From positions 1-64,000 of the forward strand of contig JACJZW010000006.1 in assembly GCA_020635355.1 (NCBI GenBank): a DNA stretch of 64,000 nucleotides. Direction: 5' to 3'. Source of the DNA: Flavobacteriales bacterium. GTDB taxonomy: Bacteria; Bacteroidota; Bacteroidia; NS11-12g; UBA9320. Position 1 is the stretch's first letter. Each line of letters begins with the position of its first letter. Of the stretch, positions 34,492 through 42,205 are shown in pieces. The notes below the pieces were generated by a model. It searched no databases. It was not told where the DNA came from and saw only the letters and a program-made list of their open reading frames with translations. The position numbers and the translations under genes are program-made.

Positions 34492-36855
34492 ATGACCAAG
34501 GTTGGGCAAATTCGTCTTCCAGCCACCATGGTTTTGACATTGATCTGTTGTTGGTTTATGGCTTCCGCTGAAAATGATCCGCGATTTGACCGGATAAATG
34601 TGGTTCACTATGCCATTCATCTGGACGTGTCGGATCTCGCGTCAAAGTCGATAAGCGGCTACACCGATGTGGATTATCTGCAAAATCTACCCCTGGATTC
34701 CATGGTGCTCTATCTGGAAAGTCTGGAAGTTGATTCCATTCAACTCAACGGGCAAACGGTAACCTATACGCATACCGGGAAGGTGCTGGAGATTGCCGCA
34801 TCGATGTCAATGGCGGATACCGTAAACACCGCCCGTATCTGGTATCACGGCAAACCAATCCGGGATGCTTCCTGGGGAGGATTCTATTTTTCGGGCGACT
34901 ATGCGTACAACCTGGGTGTGGCGTTTACCTCAGATCCTCACAACTACGGAAGGGTATGGTTCCCGTGCGTAGATGATTTTGAGGATCGTGCCCTCTACGA
35001 TTTTTACATCATCACCTCAGTCAATGACCGCGCTATGTGCAACGGTTTGCTCATGGCATCCACACCGGTAGGGACAACCAGAACGGAATGGCATTGGAAG
35101 CTTTCGGATCCCATACCCACCTACCTCGCATCCATAGCAGTGGCACCCTATACGGTAAGAAATTTCACCCACAAAGGGATCCCGGTTACGCTCGCGGCAG
35201 TCTTGTCTGATTCGGCTAACATGCAACAATCCTTTGAGCATTTGCCCAATGCCATTGATGCGTTTATACAGGCATACGGACCGCATCGGTTTGAACGCAT
35301 TGGATTTAATCTGGTACCCTTCAATTCCGGTGCAATGGAGCATGCCACCAACATCGCTTATCCCAGATATGCGGCGGATGGTACGTTTGATTCCGAAACG
35401 CTTTTTGCACATGAGTTGGCTCACCACTGGTGGGGAAATTCCGTAACGTGTTCCGATGCACCACAAATGTGGCTGAATGAGGGGTGGGCATCGTATTCGG
35501 AGCGCGTGTTTCTGGAGTATGTATATGGACGTGAACGCTATTTGGAAGACATTTCGGCCAATCACCTTGCGGTGCTGCATTACGCACATCTGCGAGATGG
35601 AGACACCCTCGCCATTAATGGTGTGGGACATACAAAAACGTATGGGATGCATGTGTACGATAAAGGAGCCGATGTGATACACACCCTTCGCGGGTATATG
35701 GGGGATAGCGCGTTTTTTGCCGCCACTTCCTCCATGATTGGATCGCACCTGTTCGAGAACATCACCACCGACATTCTGAAGGCACACTTTCAGAAGTACA
35801 CCACCCGAGATTTAACTCACTTTTTTGACCAATGGGTAAATGAACCCGGATTTCCGGCTTTTGACATCATTGATTGGAAGGTTACACCGAATCAAACGGG
35901 CTTCACCAATAACGTGGTGGTACGACAACGCACGCGCTTTGCGCCCGGCTTTTTTACCCATGTGCCGATGGAGCTCATGCCGGTATCAGCCGATTTTAAA
36001 ACCGCCACCATTCCGGTTACCCTGAGCGGATATGAAACCAAGCTGGAATTCCAAACGGATTTCAGGCCGGAAACCATCTTCATCGATCCCGATCAACGAA
36101 TCTCCGATGCCGTAACGGATCGGACGATGACCATTTCTGATACCGGATCCTATTCCTTTGGAGATGCCCTCATGGATGTTAATGTCGCCCAAAATACCGA
36201 TTCCTCCTGGATGCGGGTGGAGCATTACTGGGTGGCTCCTGACGCCTGGTTTAATGATGAAGGTAATCCGTTTTTATCGCGGGAGCGCTACTGGCATGTG
36301 TCGGGAGTATGGAATCCAAACCTGAAGGCATCGGCTCGTATTGATTACAATGGGCGAAACACCGGACTGAACTATCCCGATGGGTATTTCGACAATGATT
36401 TAATTCGGATTCGGGAGGATAGCCTGGTGCTGATGTACCGGGAAACGGCGTCCTCACCGTGGCGGATTTATCCCGATTACACATTGGTGATGGGTTCGCC
36501 TTTTGACAAACGGGGATCCATTGAAATTTCGACATTGAAAAGGGGGGAATATGCCTTGGCCATGCGGGATCAGCAGTTCCTGGATATTCCCTGGATTCGG
36601 GAAACGATGAGTATCAATTACCTCACCTTTCAACCCAATCCAGCCGAAGGGGAGATCACCTTTCAGGTGCATGGGGCAAAAAAGGCCTGTTTGGAAATCA
36701 CCAACTCATCCGGCCAGGTCTTGCTTAAACAAGCTATTCGTAGTCACGATATGAAACTCAAGGTGGATACATCACAATGGGCCAAAGGAGTATACTACGC
36801 CGGGGTGGTGATGGATGATCAACCGTATGCGCCAAAACTGTTCATTGTAAGATAG
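34492..36855 (+). CDS. M1-family zinc aminopeptidase with T9SS sorting domain
   Basis: 787 residues from the ATG at 34492, which precedes the signal peptide (cut near FMASA) and has AGGG 5 bases upstream; an ATG at 34441 is in frame. N-terminal beta domain, then a thermolysin-like domain with the exopeptidase motif SGAMEH and zinc site HELAHHWWGN followed 18 residues later by the Glu of NEGWAS (all three zinc ligands present). A beta-sandwich follows, then a type A T9SS sorting domain from about residue 705 (FQPNPAEGEITFQ... KGVYYAGVV). It should cleave N-terminal residues from peptides at the cell surface. The last 207 bases recur at 37477-37683. Confidence 0.9.
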   Translation: MTKVGQIRLPATMVLTLICCWFMASAENDPRFDRINVVHYAIHLDVSDLASKSISGYTDVDYLQNLPLDSMVLYLESLEVDSIQLNGQTVTYTHTGKVLEIAASMSMADTVNTARIWYHGKPIRDASWGGFYFSGDYAYNLGVAFTSDPHNYGRVWFPCVDDFEDRALYDFYIITSVNDRAMCNGLLMASTPVGTTRTEWHWKLSDPIPTYLASIAVAPYTVRNFTHKGIPVTLAAVLSDSANMQQSFEHLPNAIDAFIQAYGPHRFERIGFNLVPFNSGAMEHATNIAYPRYAADGTFDSETLFAHELAHHWWGNSVTCSDAPQMWLNEGWASYSERVFLEYVYGRERYLEDISANHLAVLHYAHLRDGDTLAINGVGHTKTYGMHVYDKGADVIHTLRGYMGDSAFFAATSSMIGSHLFENITTDILKAHFQKYTTRDLTHFFDQWVNEPGFPAFDIIDWKVTPNQTGFTNNVVVRQRTRFAPGFFTHVPMELMPVSADFKTATIPVTLSGYETKLEFQTDFRPETIFIDPDQRISDAVTDRTMTISDTGSYSFGDALMDVNVAQNTDSSWMRVEHYWVAPDAWFNDEGNPFLSRERYWHVSGVWNPNLKASARIDYNGRNTGLNYPDGYFDNDLIRIREDSLVLMYRETASSPWRIYPDYTLVMGSPFDKRGSIEISTLKRGEYALAMRDQQFLDIPWIRETMSINYLTFQPNPAEGEITFQVHGAKKACLEITNSSGQVLLKQAIRSHDMKLKVDTSQWAKGVYYAGVVMDDQPYAPKLFIVR
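36649..36855 (+). repeat. 207-bp direct repeat, copy 1 (tail of the M1 aminopeptidase)
   Basis: This copy runs from GGGGAGATCACC inside the sorting domain to the stop codon. It aligns without gaps to 37477-37683 (offset 828), with about 12 differences by eye. Homology starts and stops abruptly at both ends. Confidence 0.9.
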
Positions 36856-36875
36856 GAGAAATCATACTTCAACCC

Positions 36876-37301
36876 TTGGAGTTACTTTCTGACATATTGG
36901 GAACTTTTCACGATGGTACAATAGAGGGGATTGAAGGTGATTCCTCCAGATTGGTACTAAAAATATCGTGTACCTATTTAGCAGAAGTTGAGAAAGAGGG
37001 GAACAACGATTTTTTGCTGACCCTTTCGGATGTACGGGTTTTTGAATTTCAATTTTGGAACAAGCGGGTTGTGGAGGATTTTGAATTGATTGCTGCACTA
37101 TATCCAGGGATCGGTTATTCAGAAATTGAAAACGGTGTAATCAGAGTCTATTGCCATACATATGAAGAAATGGAGAATGAGCAAGGGGGAGAATTGAGGA
37201 TCATCGCCAAATTTGAAGAATTAAATACCGAGGACCTGAAACCGTTATCACCAGAAGAATTGTTCGAACTGAGCAATAAATATTGGGGCAAATTTCGATA
37301 G
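36876..37301 (+). CDS. Small cytoplasmic protein, immunity-like, inside a direct-repeat-bounded island
   Basis: 141 residues from a TTG at 36876. The frame opens after a stop at 36816 and contains no ATG or GTG before that point, so the original start may have been lost. The protein is soluble, acidic and has no signal peptide. The opening LGTFHDGTIEGIEGD followed by alternating strands (RLVLKISCTYL, FLLTLSDVRVFEFQFW) resembles small immunity-type proteins related to Imm50/YxiG that begin with an FHD-x-x-I motif. That is a pattern impression, not a database result. Local GC (about 37-38% by hand count) is below its neighbours. It follows the aminopeptidase stop by 20 bases. Confidence 0.6.
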   Translation: MELLSDILGTFHDGTIEGIEGDSSRLVLKISCTYLAEVEKEGNNDFLLTLSDVRVFEFQFWNKRVVEDFELIAALYPGIGYSEIENGVIRVYCHTYEEMENEQGGELRIIAKFEELNTEDLKPLSPEELFELSNKYWGKFR

Positions 37302-37343
37302 ATAGGTGAAGTTGAATGGTTCACTTTTTTGTTTAAATAATAT

Positions 37344-37448
37344 ATGTCACGAGCATACTTTAAGTCAAAAGTTGATCCGGACATTCGTTGGTATGCGAGG
37401 TTATCCAGCTTCACCATTTTGGTCTTTTGCCTGATCGGTAGTCTTTAA
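37344..37448 (+). CDS. 34-residue peptide with one membrane helix
   Basis: ATG at 37344 to TAA at 37446. A charged N-terminus (MSRAYFKSKVDPDIRWYAR) is followed by one hydrophobic stretch (FTILVFCLIGSL). It lies in the most AT-rich part of the island, about 30% GC by hand count. It could be a real small membrane peptide or the truncated front of a larger two-helix protein cut off by the repeat that begins at 37477. No family is recognised. Confidence 0.35.
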   Translation: MSRAYFKSKVDPDIRWYARLSSFTILVFCLIGSL

Positions 37449-37476
37449 CGTTTCCTTTAATTGATAGAGCATTTTC

Positions 37477-37683
37477 GGGGAGATCACCTTCCAGGTGCAT
37501 GGGGCAAAAAAGGCCTGTTTGGAAATCACCAACTCATCCGGCCAGGTCATGCTTAAACAAGCTATTCGAAGTCACGATATGAAACTCAAGGTGGACACAT
37601 CACAATGGGCTAAAGGCGTATACTACGCCGGGGTGGTGATGGATGATCAACCGTATGCGCCGAAGCTGTTTATTGTGCGATAA
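37477..37683 (+). pseudogene. Orphan copy of the M1 aminopeptidase T9SS sorting-domain tail
   Basis: This is the second copy of the 207-bp repeat. In frame it reads GEITFQVHGAKKACLEITNS onward to the same KLFIVR ending and a TAA stop. It lacks the preceding PNP motif, and a TAG at 37465 closes the frame upstream, so it has no start of its own. Against copy 1 the protein differs at one residue (Leu to Met); nearly all other base changes are silent. The silent pattern suggests it was recently part of an expressed full-length gene or is kept similar by gene conversion. Confidence 0.85.
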
Positions 37684-37886
37684 TTATGGTGGGAATGGGG
37701 GATGAGGGATGTGGTATCGGGACGCCCGAATTTACCTGTGCTTAGGCTAAAAGTGGTTAACAATTGGACGGGTAAGAGCTCAAGTAAATTGCCCGCAAAT
37801 CTTCGCTCCGATTAATATGTTTGTCTTGTCGATCTCTATTGGCGGGGGCATGGTTGTCGGTTACGTTTAGATTCTGATGGATTTTC

Positions 37887-37947
37887 CTGAACCTCTGAAC
37901 CCCTGAACCACTGAACGTTCTTCATGAACCCTTGAACTTCTGAACCC
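37887..37947. repeat. 8-bp-period TGAACCNC repeats, block 1
   Basis: Units with TGAAC starting at 37888, 37896, 37904 and 37912, then after a 13-base step at 37925, 37933 and 37941. The block fills the space just before the VOC gene. The period is too short and there are no spacers, so it is not CRISPR. Confidence 0.75.
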
Positions 37948-37966
37948 AAATCCCGATCTTTTCATC

Positions 37967-38338
37967 ATGAAACTGGGTGCTTTTTCCATTAGCCTGAATG
38001 TCAAGGATCTTCAGGCTTCCAAAGACTTCTACGAAAAATTGGGTTTTGTTCAGTTTGCCGGAGACATGGCTATGAACTACTTAATTATGAAAAATGGCAA
38101 TGCCTTGATTGGCTTGTTTCAGGGCATGTTTGAAAAGAACATCCTCACATTTAACCCGGGTTGGGACGAAAATGCTCAAACCATGCCGGAATTTGACGAT
38201 GTCCGATCCATCCAGAAATCATTGAAAGGAGCTGGTGTTCAACTGGATTCAGAAGCCGATGAATCCACCAAAGGACCGGGTTCGATCATGCTCACCGACC
38301 CGGATGGGAATCCCATCTTGTTGGATCAACACATTTGA
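37967..38338 (+). CDS. Glyoxalase/VOC-family protein
   Basis: 123 residues, the size of a single VOC module. It opens with SISLNVKDLQASKDFYEKLGF, continues with the central strand NALIGLFQGMF and ends with PGSIMLTDPDGNPILLDQ, the usual last strand of glyoxalase/bleomycin-resistance folds. No signal peptide, so cytoplasmic. The metal ligand positions are not clearly His/Glu, and it may bind a ligand rather than catalyse. The gene stands alone between two blocks of short tandem repeats. Confidence 0.85.
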   Translation: MKLGAFSISLNVKDLQASKDFYEKLGFVQFAGDMAMNYLIMKNGNALIGLFQGMFEKNILTFNPGWDENAQTMPEFDDVRSIQKSLKGAGVQLDSEADESTKGPGSIMLTDPDGNPILLDQHI

Positions 38339-38342
38339 AGGA

Positions 38343-38374
38343 ATAACGAATAACGAGTGACGAGTATCGAGTAG
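38343..38374. repeat. Degenerate ACGA(G)T-type tandem repeat
   Basis: The stretch reads as units of about 7 bases: ataACGA, ataACGAG, tgACGAG, tatCGAG. It starts 5 bases after the VOC stop codon and precedes the second TGAAC block. It is a non-coding intergenic repeat. Confidence 0.5.
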
Positions 38375-38404
38375 GGAATGACAATTTAAGGATAACACAG
38401 TCTC

Positions 38405-38443
38405 CTGAACCCTTGAACTTCTGAACCTCTGAACTTCAGAACC
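38405..38443. repeat. 8-bp-period TGAACCNC repeats, block 2
   Basis: TGAAC units at 38406, 38414, 38422 and 38430, with a variant AGAAC at 38438, directly before the stop of the minus-strand gene ending at 38446. It has the same unit and orientation as the block at 37887-37947. Confidence 0.7.
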
Positions 38444-38445
38444 AA

Positions 38446-38814
38446 TCACCCCATCTTCCTCCAGAGTAATCCCAACAAAATCAACTGCAGCACACTCAGG
38501 AATGTGCCGGGAACCAAATAGAACAGCGATATCAAGCTGATGGCTAAAAAAGCCCATTTGGCGGCATGTACATCCCGGAAAAACGCAACGGCAATGGAAA
38601 GTCCGAGAAGACCCACCACGATGAAAATGCTTTTCATCAAACCGGATTCCGGATCAATTCCAACGGCAGATACCACCTTGCTCCACGGGCCTAATTGGCC
38701 GGCATATTCTCCCGTTTGGGGTCTGAAATAATCCCCAACAATAAAGCCGCGCAATCCATCCACCAGCATATAGCCGTAGTTGAAAAGTGCAGAGAGCAGT
38801 AAAATCCATTTCAT
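38446..38814 (-). CDS. Small four-helix membrane protein
   Basis: 122 residues, no family recognised. Hydrophobic segments near residues 3-17, 60-77, 84-98 and 101-116 suggest four inner-membrane helices; a polar loop (about 25-55) contains RPQTGEYAGQLGPW. It lies 11 bases after the 38826-39968 gene on the same strand and may be the last gene of the five-gene operon. Its start was chosen at the only ATG before the first helix. Confidence 0.65.
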   Translation of the reverse strand: MKWILLLSALFNYGYMLVDGLRGFIVGDYFRPQTGEYAGQLGPWSKVVSAVGIDPESGLMKSIFIVVGLLGLSIAVAFFRDVHAAKWAFLAISLISLFYLVPGTFLSVLQLILLGLLWRKMG

Positions 38815-38825
38815 GATGATGCGAT

Positions 38826-39968
38826 TTATTCACCTTCTAGTTTGAGTTCATCATTAAACGGAAGTACCAACCAATAGGATCCAAATCTTGATGGTGTCTG
38901 GACATTGGCAAGGACGATCATTTTACCGTTGTTCAGTTTAATGAGATGACGTTTTTCAAACGTGACATCGTTGGTTCCAGTACTGCCACGTATGATAGAC
39001 TTCTCTTGTTCTAAAGATGTGTTGAGCCTTCTGATTTCTATAAAAAAGCCATCGGGATTAATCCGATCTGCCACATAAAAAAGTTTTCCGTTTGACTCTA
39101 TAAAACTGGAAACCGGAGCGGCGTATGGCCCGGTGGTATGTTCAATGGTTTTTACCGTATTGCCATTCAAATCTGTTTGATATAGGTTGAGTAGGTCAGC
39201 GAAATACACAAAGTCATTGGTTTCCAAAACCCCGTATGACGAACCCGCGAATGGAAAGAGATCCTCCCACAGTTTGGTGCCATCAGAAGTGAACTTGATG
39301 ACAAAATTCTCGTCTACATCAAATCGGTTTCTACCGGCCACATAAAAGCCCCCATCATGGGACGTTGAAAGGGTTTCGATCCAATCTCCACTTGACGTAA
39401 TGGGCGTTATTTCCCATTTTCGTTGACTGGCCGAAAAAACATCGGATAAACAACAAAATATCATCCGATACGCCTTACCAATTCCCGGACGCTCCAAGGT
39501 GTATCCAATAACATAGTCGCCATGGGTAAGACGGCAAATCACCGGATTGTATTTAGGCCCGCTTCCCGGTGGGAGAACCGGGTTTAAAATTTTGTTTTGA
39601 ATCACCTGGAGATCGTTATTCACCTGGGTGGCCATCACATCATTGAAATTGGACGGGTCGAAGCCTAGGAAAATCATATTGCCATCCTCGTCAAACGCTG
39701 GGGCGGAGTAACGAATTCCGGCCAAAAGAACACTGTCTTTCAAGACTAAGTCAGCACCATACTTGTAAAATAAGGTGCCGTTATTCCGGGGATCATCCAT
39801 TAATACACCAAAGGAGTTATCCGTCATGCCAAAGGCCACATTAATCCTGTTTTCAGCGGGTATGAGGTGCGTTTGTATAGCGAACGGTCGGATTTCTTCG
39901 TCAGGATGGACGGTGCAGGCTACCTGAACCAACATCAATAGAATCAGTATTTGGGTGATCCGCTTCAT
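38826..39968 (-). CDS. Lipoprotein, probable beta-propeller, unknown function
   Basis: 380 residues. Signal peptide and lipobox LVQVAC. The mature part is a series of beta-strand blocks with repeated patterns such as SHDGGFYVAGRNRF, FVIKFTSDGTKLWEDLFPF and FYVADRIN, which fits a propeller of six to eight blades. There is no enzyme motif. It is 3 bases behind the 39972-41159 gene, with which it shares general design (lipobox, strand-rich blocks of about 45-60 residues). It probably faces the periplasm or surface as part of an envelope complex encoded by this operon. Confidence 0.65.
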   Translation of the reverse strand: MKRITQILILLMLVQVACTVHPDEEIRPFAIQTHLIPAENRINVAFGMTDNSFGVLMDDPRNNGTLFYKYGADLVLKDSVLLAGIRYSAPAFDEDGNMIFLGFDPSNFNDVMATQVNNDLQVIQNKILNPVLPPGSGPKYNPVICRLTHGDYVIGYTLERPGIGKAYRMIFCCLSDVFSASQRKWEITPITSSGDWIETLSTSHDGGFYVAGRNRFDVDENFVIKFTSDGTKLWEDLFPFAGSSYGVLETNDFVYFADLLNLYQTDLNGNTVKTIEHTTGPYAAPVSSFIESNGKLFYVADRINPDGFFIEIRRLNTSLEQEKSIIRGSTGTNDVTFEKRHLIKLNNGKMIVLANVQTPSRFGSYWLVLPFNDELKLEGE

Positions 39969-39971
39969 GTC

Positions 39972-41159
39972 TTACGGTTTATCCATGAGTAAAATGAATG
40001 GTGTCCACATTAGACTTTGATCTAAATAAGTCACCCCATGAATGGCCAATCGATTACCTAAATTTCCAATAGCCAGGCCCTCAGCCCTGCCGCTTTGGCC
40101 TGAGAGATATATGGGGTCCAACGGGCTGCCGCTTCTGGTAAAGCGATCCAATCTACAACTGGATCCAAAATTGTGAAGCACATAGATGCCATCATCATCG
40201 GCAAAGCCCTCAAAAGTCTGCTGATCAAGGTAGTTGTTTACTTCAAAATCAATGTCAATTAGGATGTTATTTTCCTCCAGACCGTTGGTGGCATCGAGTT
40301 GTAAAATTTGAACACCATCGGATAAATCGGAACCGGGTGTATTGTGCTGCATGATGATGAATAAATCTCCGAGGCTGTGGAAGAATCTGAACGGGAAATA
40401 CACTTTCCATTTCCAATCAGGTTCTTCAGAAATAAAATTGTACGTCCACTCCGAGTCCACCGATCCCGATTGGAATTCAGCTCGATCAACCTTTCGAGCC
40501 TCCAATGTCATCCGTGCTGATCCTTCCGGACTGGTGGTCCGAATGAGGTATAAATTCCCGGCCTCGTCAGCCGTCATGTACACATAAAAATCAGTGAGCT
40601 GGATCTTCTGATCTATCGATAAGGATGTGTTAAAGTGGAGCAGGAATCGCTTTGCAATGGTTTCGGTATCATCCGTAAGAACATACAGCAAATAAGCACC
40701 TCCGCTACCATCAGATACGGCACTCACCAGATCCTCATGGAGGTTGGGTTCCTCGGGAAATAACTTGGTGTCAGAAGAGGTTTGGATCACTTCACCCGCT
40801 GGATTTAATAGGGTTATGCCTTCTGCTCGTATGTTGTCATACCATTGTTCACAAATCAGATATCCTTTGTCTCCCAACCGCACCATGCCGTCTACGTCAA
40901 AGAAATGATGTGTTCTCCATTCTATCTTGGCATCTTTCCCGGAAATCAGTGCAATGGAATAATCCGACAGCGCCACCAAAGACGAGGATGCATCAACACG
41001 CAATGATTTTAGTGCGTATTGATCCCCAAATGGAGCGTACCGAAGGTCGGACTCATGCGTGGATTCAGGTACTTCGGTTGAACACCCACTGAATAGAATA
41101 CCTGTGATCAACACAATAGACGTCAATAAAATAGTGTGATATGGTAATCCTTGCCTCAT
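39972..41159 (-). CDS. Lipoprotein, probable beta-propeller, unknown function
   Basis: 395 residues. Signal peptide with lipobox LFSGCS. Strand-rich blocks (SLVALSDYSIALISGKDAKI, GYLICEQWYDN, GNLYLIRTTSPEGS, DDGIYVLHNFGSS) suggest a propeller like its neighbour. The ATG overlaps the stop of the barrel gene at 41156 as ATGA, so translation is probably coupled. No family or catalytic motif was recognised. The two consecutive lipoproteins behind two consecutive barrel proteins suggest a duplicated envelope module. Confidence 0.65.
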   Translation of the reverse strand: MRQGLPYHTILLTSIVLITGILFSGCSTEVPESTHESDLRYAPFGDQYALKSLRVDASSSLVALSDYSIALISGKDAKIEWRTHHFFDVDGMVRLGDKGYLICEQWYDNIRAEGITLLNPAGEVIQTSSDTKLFPEEPNLHEDLVSAVSDGSGGAYLLYVLTDDTETIAKRFLLHFNTSLSIDQKIQLTDFYVYMTADEAGNLYLIRTTSPEGSARMTLEARKVDRAEFQSGSVDSEWTYNFISEEPDWKWKVYFPFRFFHSLGDLFIIMQHNTPGSDLSDGVQILQLDATNGLEENNILIDIDFEVNNYLDQQTFEGFADDDGIYVLHNFGSSCRLDRFTRSGSPLDPIYLSGQSGRAEGLAIGNLGNRLAIHGVTYLDQSLMWTPFILLMDKP

Positions 41160-42205
41160 GGTGTTGTTTTCTTACTGATTCGGTAGGAAATGGGAAAAGC
41201 ATACCGTACGCTAATCCGATTCAGATTCAGTCGCAAGGCGCTATTGACATAGTGATTCTGCAAATTGAAGTGTATGTCCTGGTAACGTTGAGTGCTGCTC
41301 AAGGTCGTTTTCAGAAAGGCATCATAGGTATATTCCAAACTCATTGTGCCCTTTGAAAGAGGGGTGCGAATGCTCGCCATGCCAGAAAGATTAGGCTGGT
41401 TTCGGGATCGGTATTCCGTAACATCTGCTGTTGATAGGGAAGACGATCCGCTTTCACTTTGACGAACTAAAATGGATGCATTACTACTCAGAACACGGGA
41501 ATAGCCACCGCCAATGCCGAGGGCTAGATGCAGGCTGGGTGTAAGTTTTAACAATCGTTGAACGGTTAGCCCGGTTCTCAAAAGCTGCATTTGCTCATCG
41601 TATTGTTGGGTACTTCGATTATCAGCCCAACCCGGGGAGGAAATGCCGGTAATTGTATGGCGGTATCCAGCTCGCGATACACCGGCATTAATGGTGCATG
41701 CGTATTTTATGTTTAACCAATACGTCAGGCCTGCGTTCAATTGATAGCCGTATGACGCGGAATACGCTTCGTTGGCATCGTATGGGGTGTAATTTTTAAC
41801 CACCTTAACACCACTAAAATTGACGCCGGCCCCAACCGAAAGATCAAATTTGGTATGAACGGCATACTGGTTAAGCAAGGCTGAGAATGAGATCGGATCA
41901 ATATCTGGAATGAGCTGATAATCGGGACGTACACGCAGTAAATTACGGATGTTGAGATCGGTTTCCTTTTCTTGATTCAACTCCAGATAGGAAAGAGCCA
42001 GTTGACGATAGGCCTGTGCCTGTAACTCCGGTTTGAGCTGAGCCACAATCGTTTTGATGCTGTCAATGGACTCTTGAAATTGTCCTCGCTCATACATTGT
42101 TTTAGCTGATCTCAACACCTCAATGTTGTGGTCTTGCGCCAGCGATAGCCCTGTTGAGCATACGATCAATACAATCATCCCAACGGTATGTCTGAATAGA
42201 TTCAT
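41156..42205 (-). CDS. TPR-like N-terminal domain plus outer-membrane beta-barrel
   Basis: 349 residues. Signal peptide (cut near SLAQ), two TPR-like helix pairs (about 25-100; LRSAKTMYERGQFQESIDSI, AYRQLALSYLELNQ), then the linker RVRPDYQLIPDIDPISFSALL. A beta-barrel follows from about residue 115, with alternating strands (FDLSVGAGVNFSGVKVV, YGYQLNAGLTYWL) in the style of PorT/OmpA-like barrels. It is a paralogue of the 42205-43227 protein, sharing the P-x-Y...DP-x-(E/S)F linker. The two genes share one base (TGATG). Its role is unknown; the periplasmic TPR part may dock partner proteins. Confidence 0.7.
   Translation of the reverse strand: MNLFRHTVGMIVLIVCSTGLSLAQDHNIEVLRSAKTMYERGQFQESIDSIKTIVAQLKPELQAQAYRQLALSYLELNQEKETDLNIRNLLRVRPDYQLIPDIDPISFSALLNQYAVHTKFDLSVGAGVNFSGVKVVKNYTPYDANEAYSASYGYQLNAGLTYWLNIKYACTINAGVSRAGYRHTITGISSPGWADNRSTQQYDEQMQLLRTGLTVQRLLKLTPSLHLALGIGGGYSRVLSSNASILVRQSESGSSSLSTADVTEYRSRNQPNLSGMASIRTPLSKGTMSLEYTYDAFLKTTLSSTQRYQDIHFNLQNHYVNSALRLNLNRISVRYAFPISYRISKKTTP

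Noticed and set aside
35017..35787. Long open frame (256 codons) on the minus strand inside the M1 aminopeptidase gene
   Set aside because: It lies wholly antisense to a gene with clear catalytic motifs. Its translation is rich in Cys, Gly, His and Ile with no signal or domain, which is typical of a shadow frame.
36649..37683. Insertion sequence bounded by direct repeats
   Set aside because: There is no transposase and no terminal inverted repeats; the repeats are coding copies of a sorting domain, far longer than target-site duplications.
37887..38443. CRISPR-like repeated segments
   Set aside because: The repeat unit is 8 bases with no spacers, and there are no cas genes; it is a simple tandem repeat.
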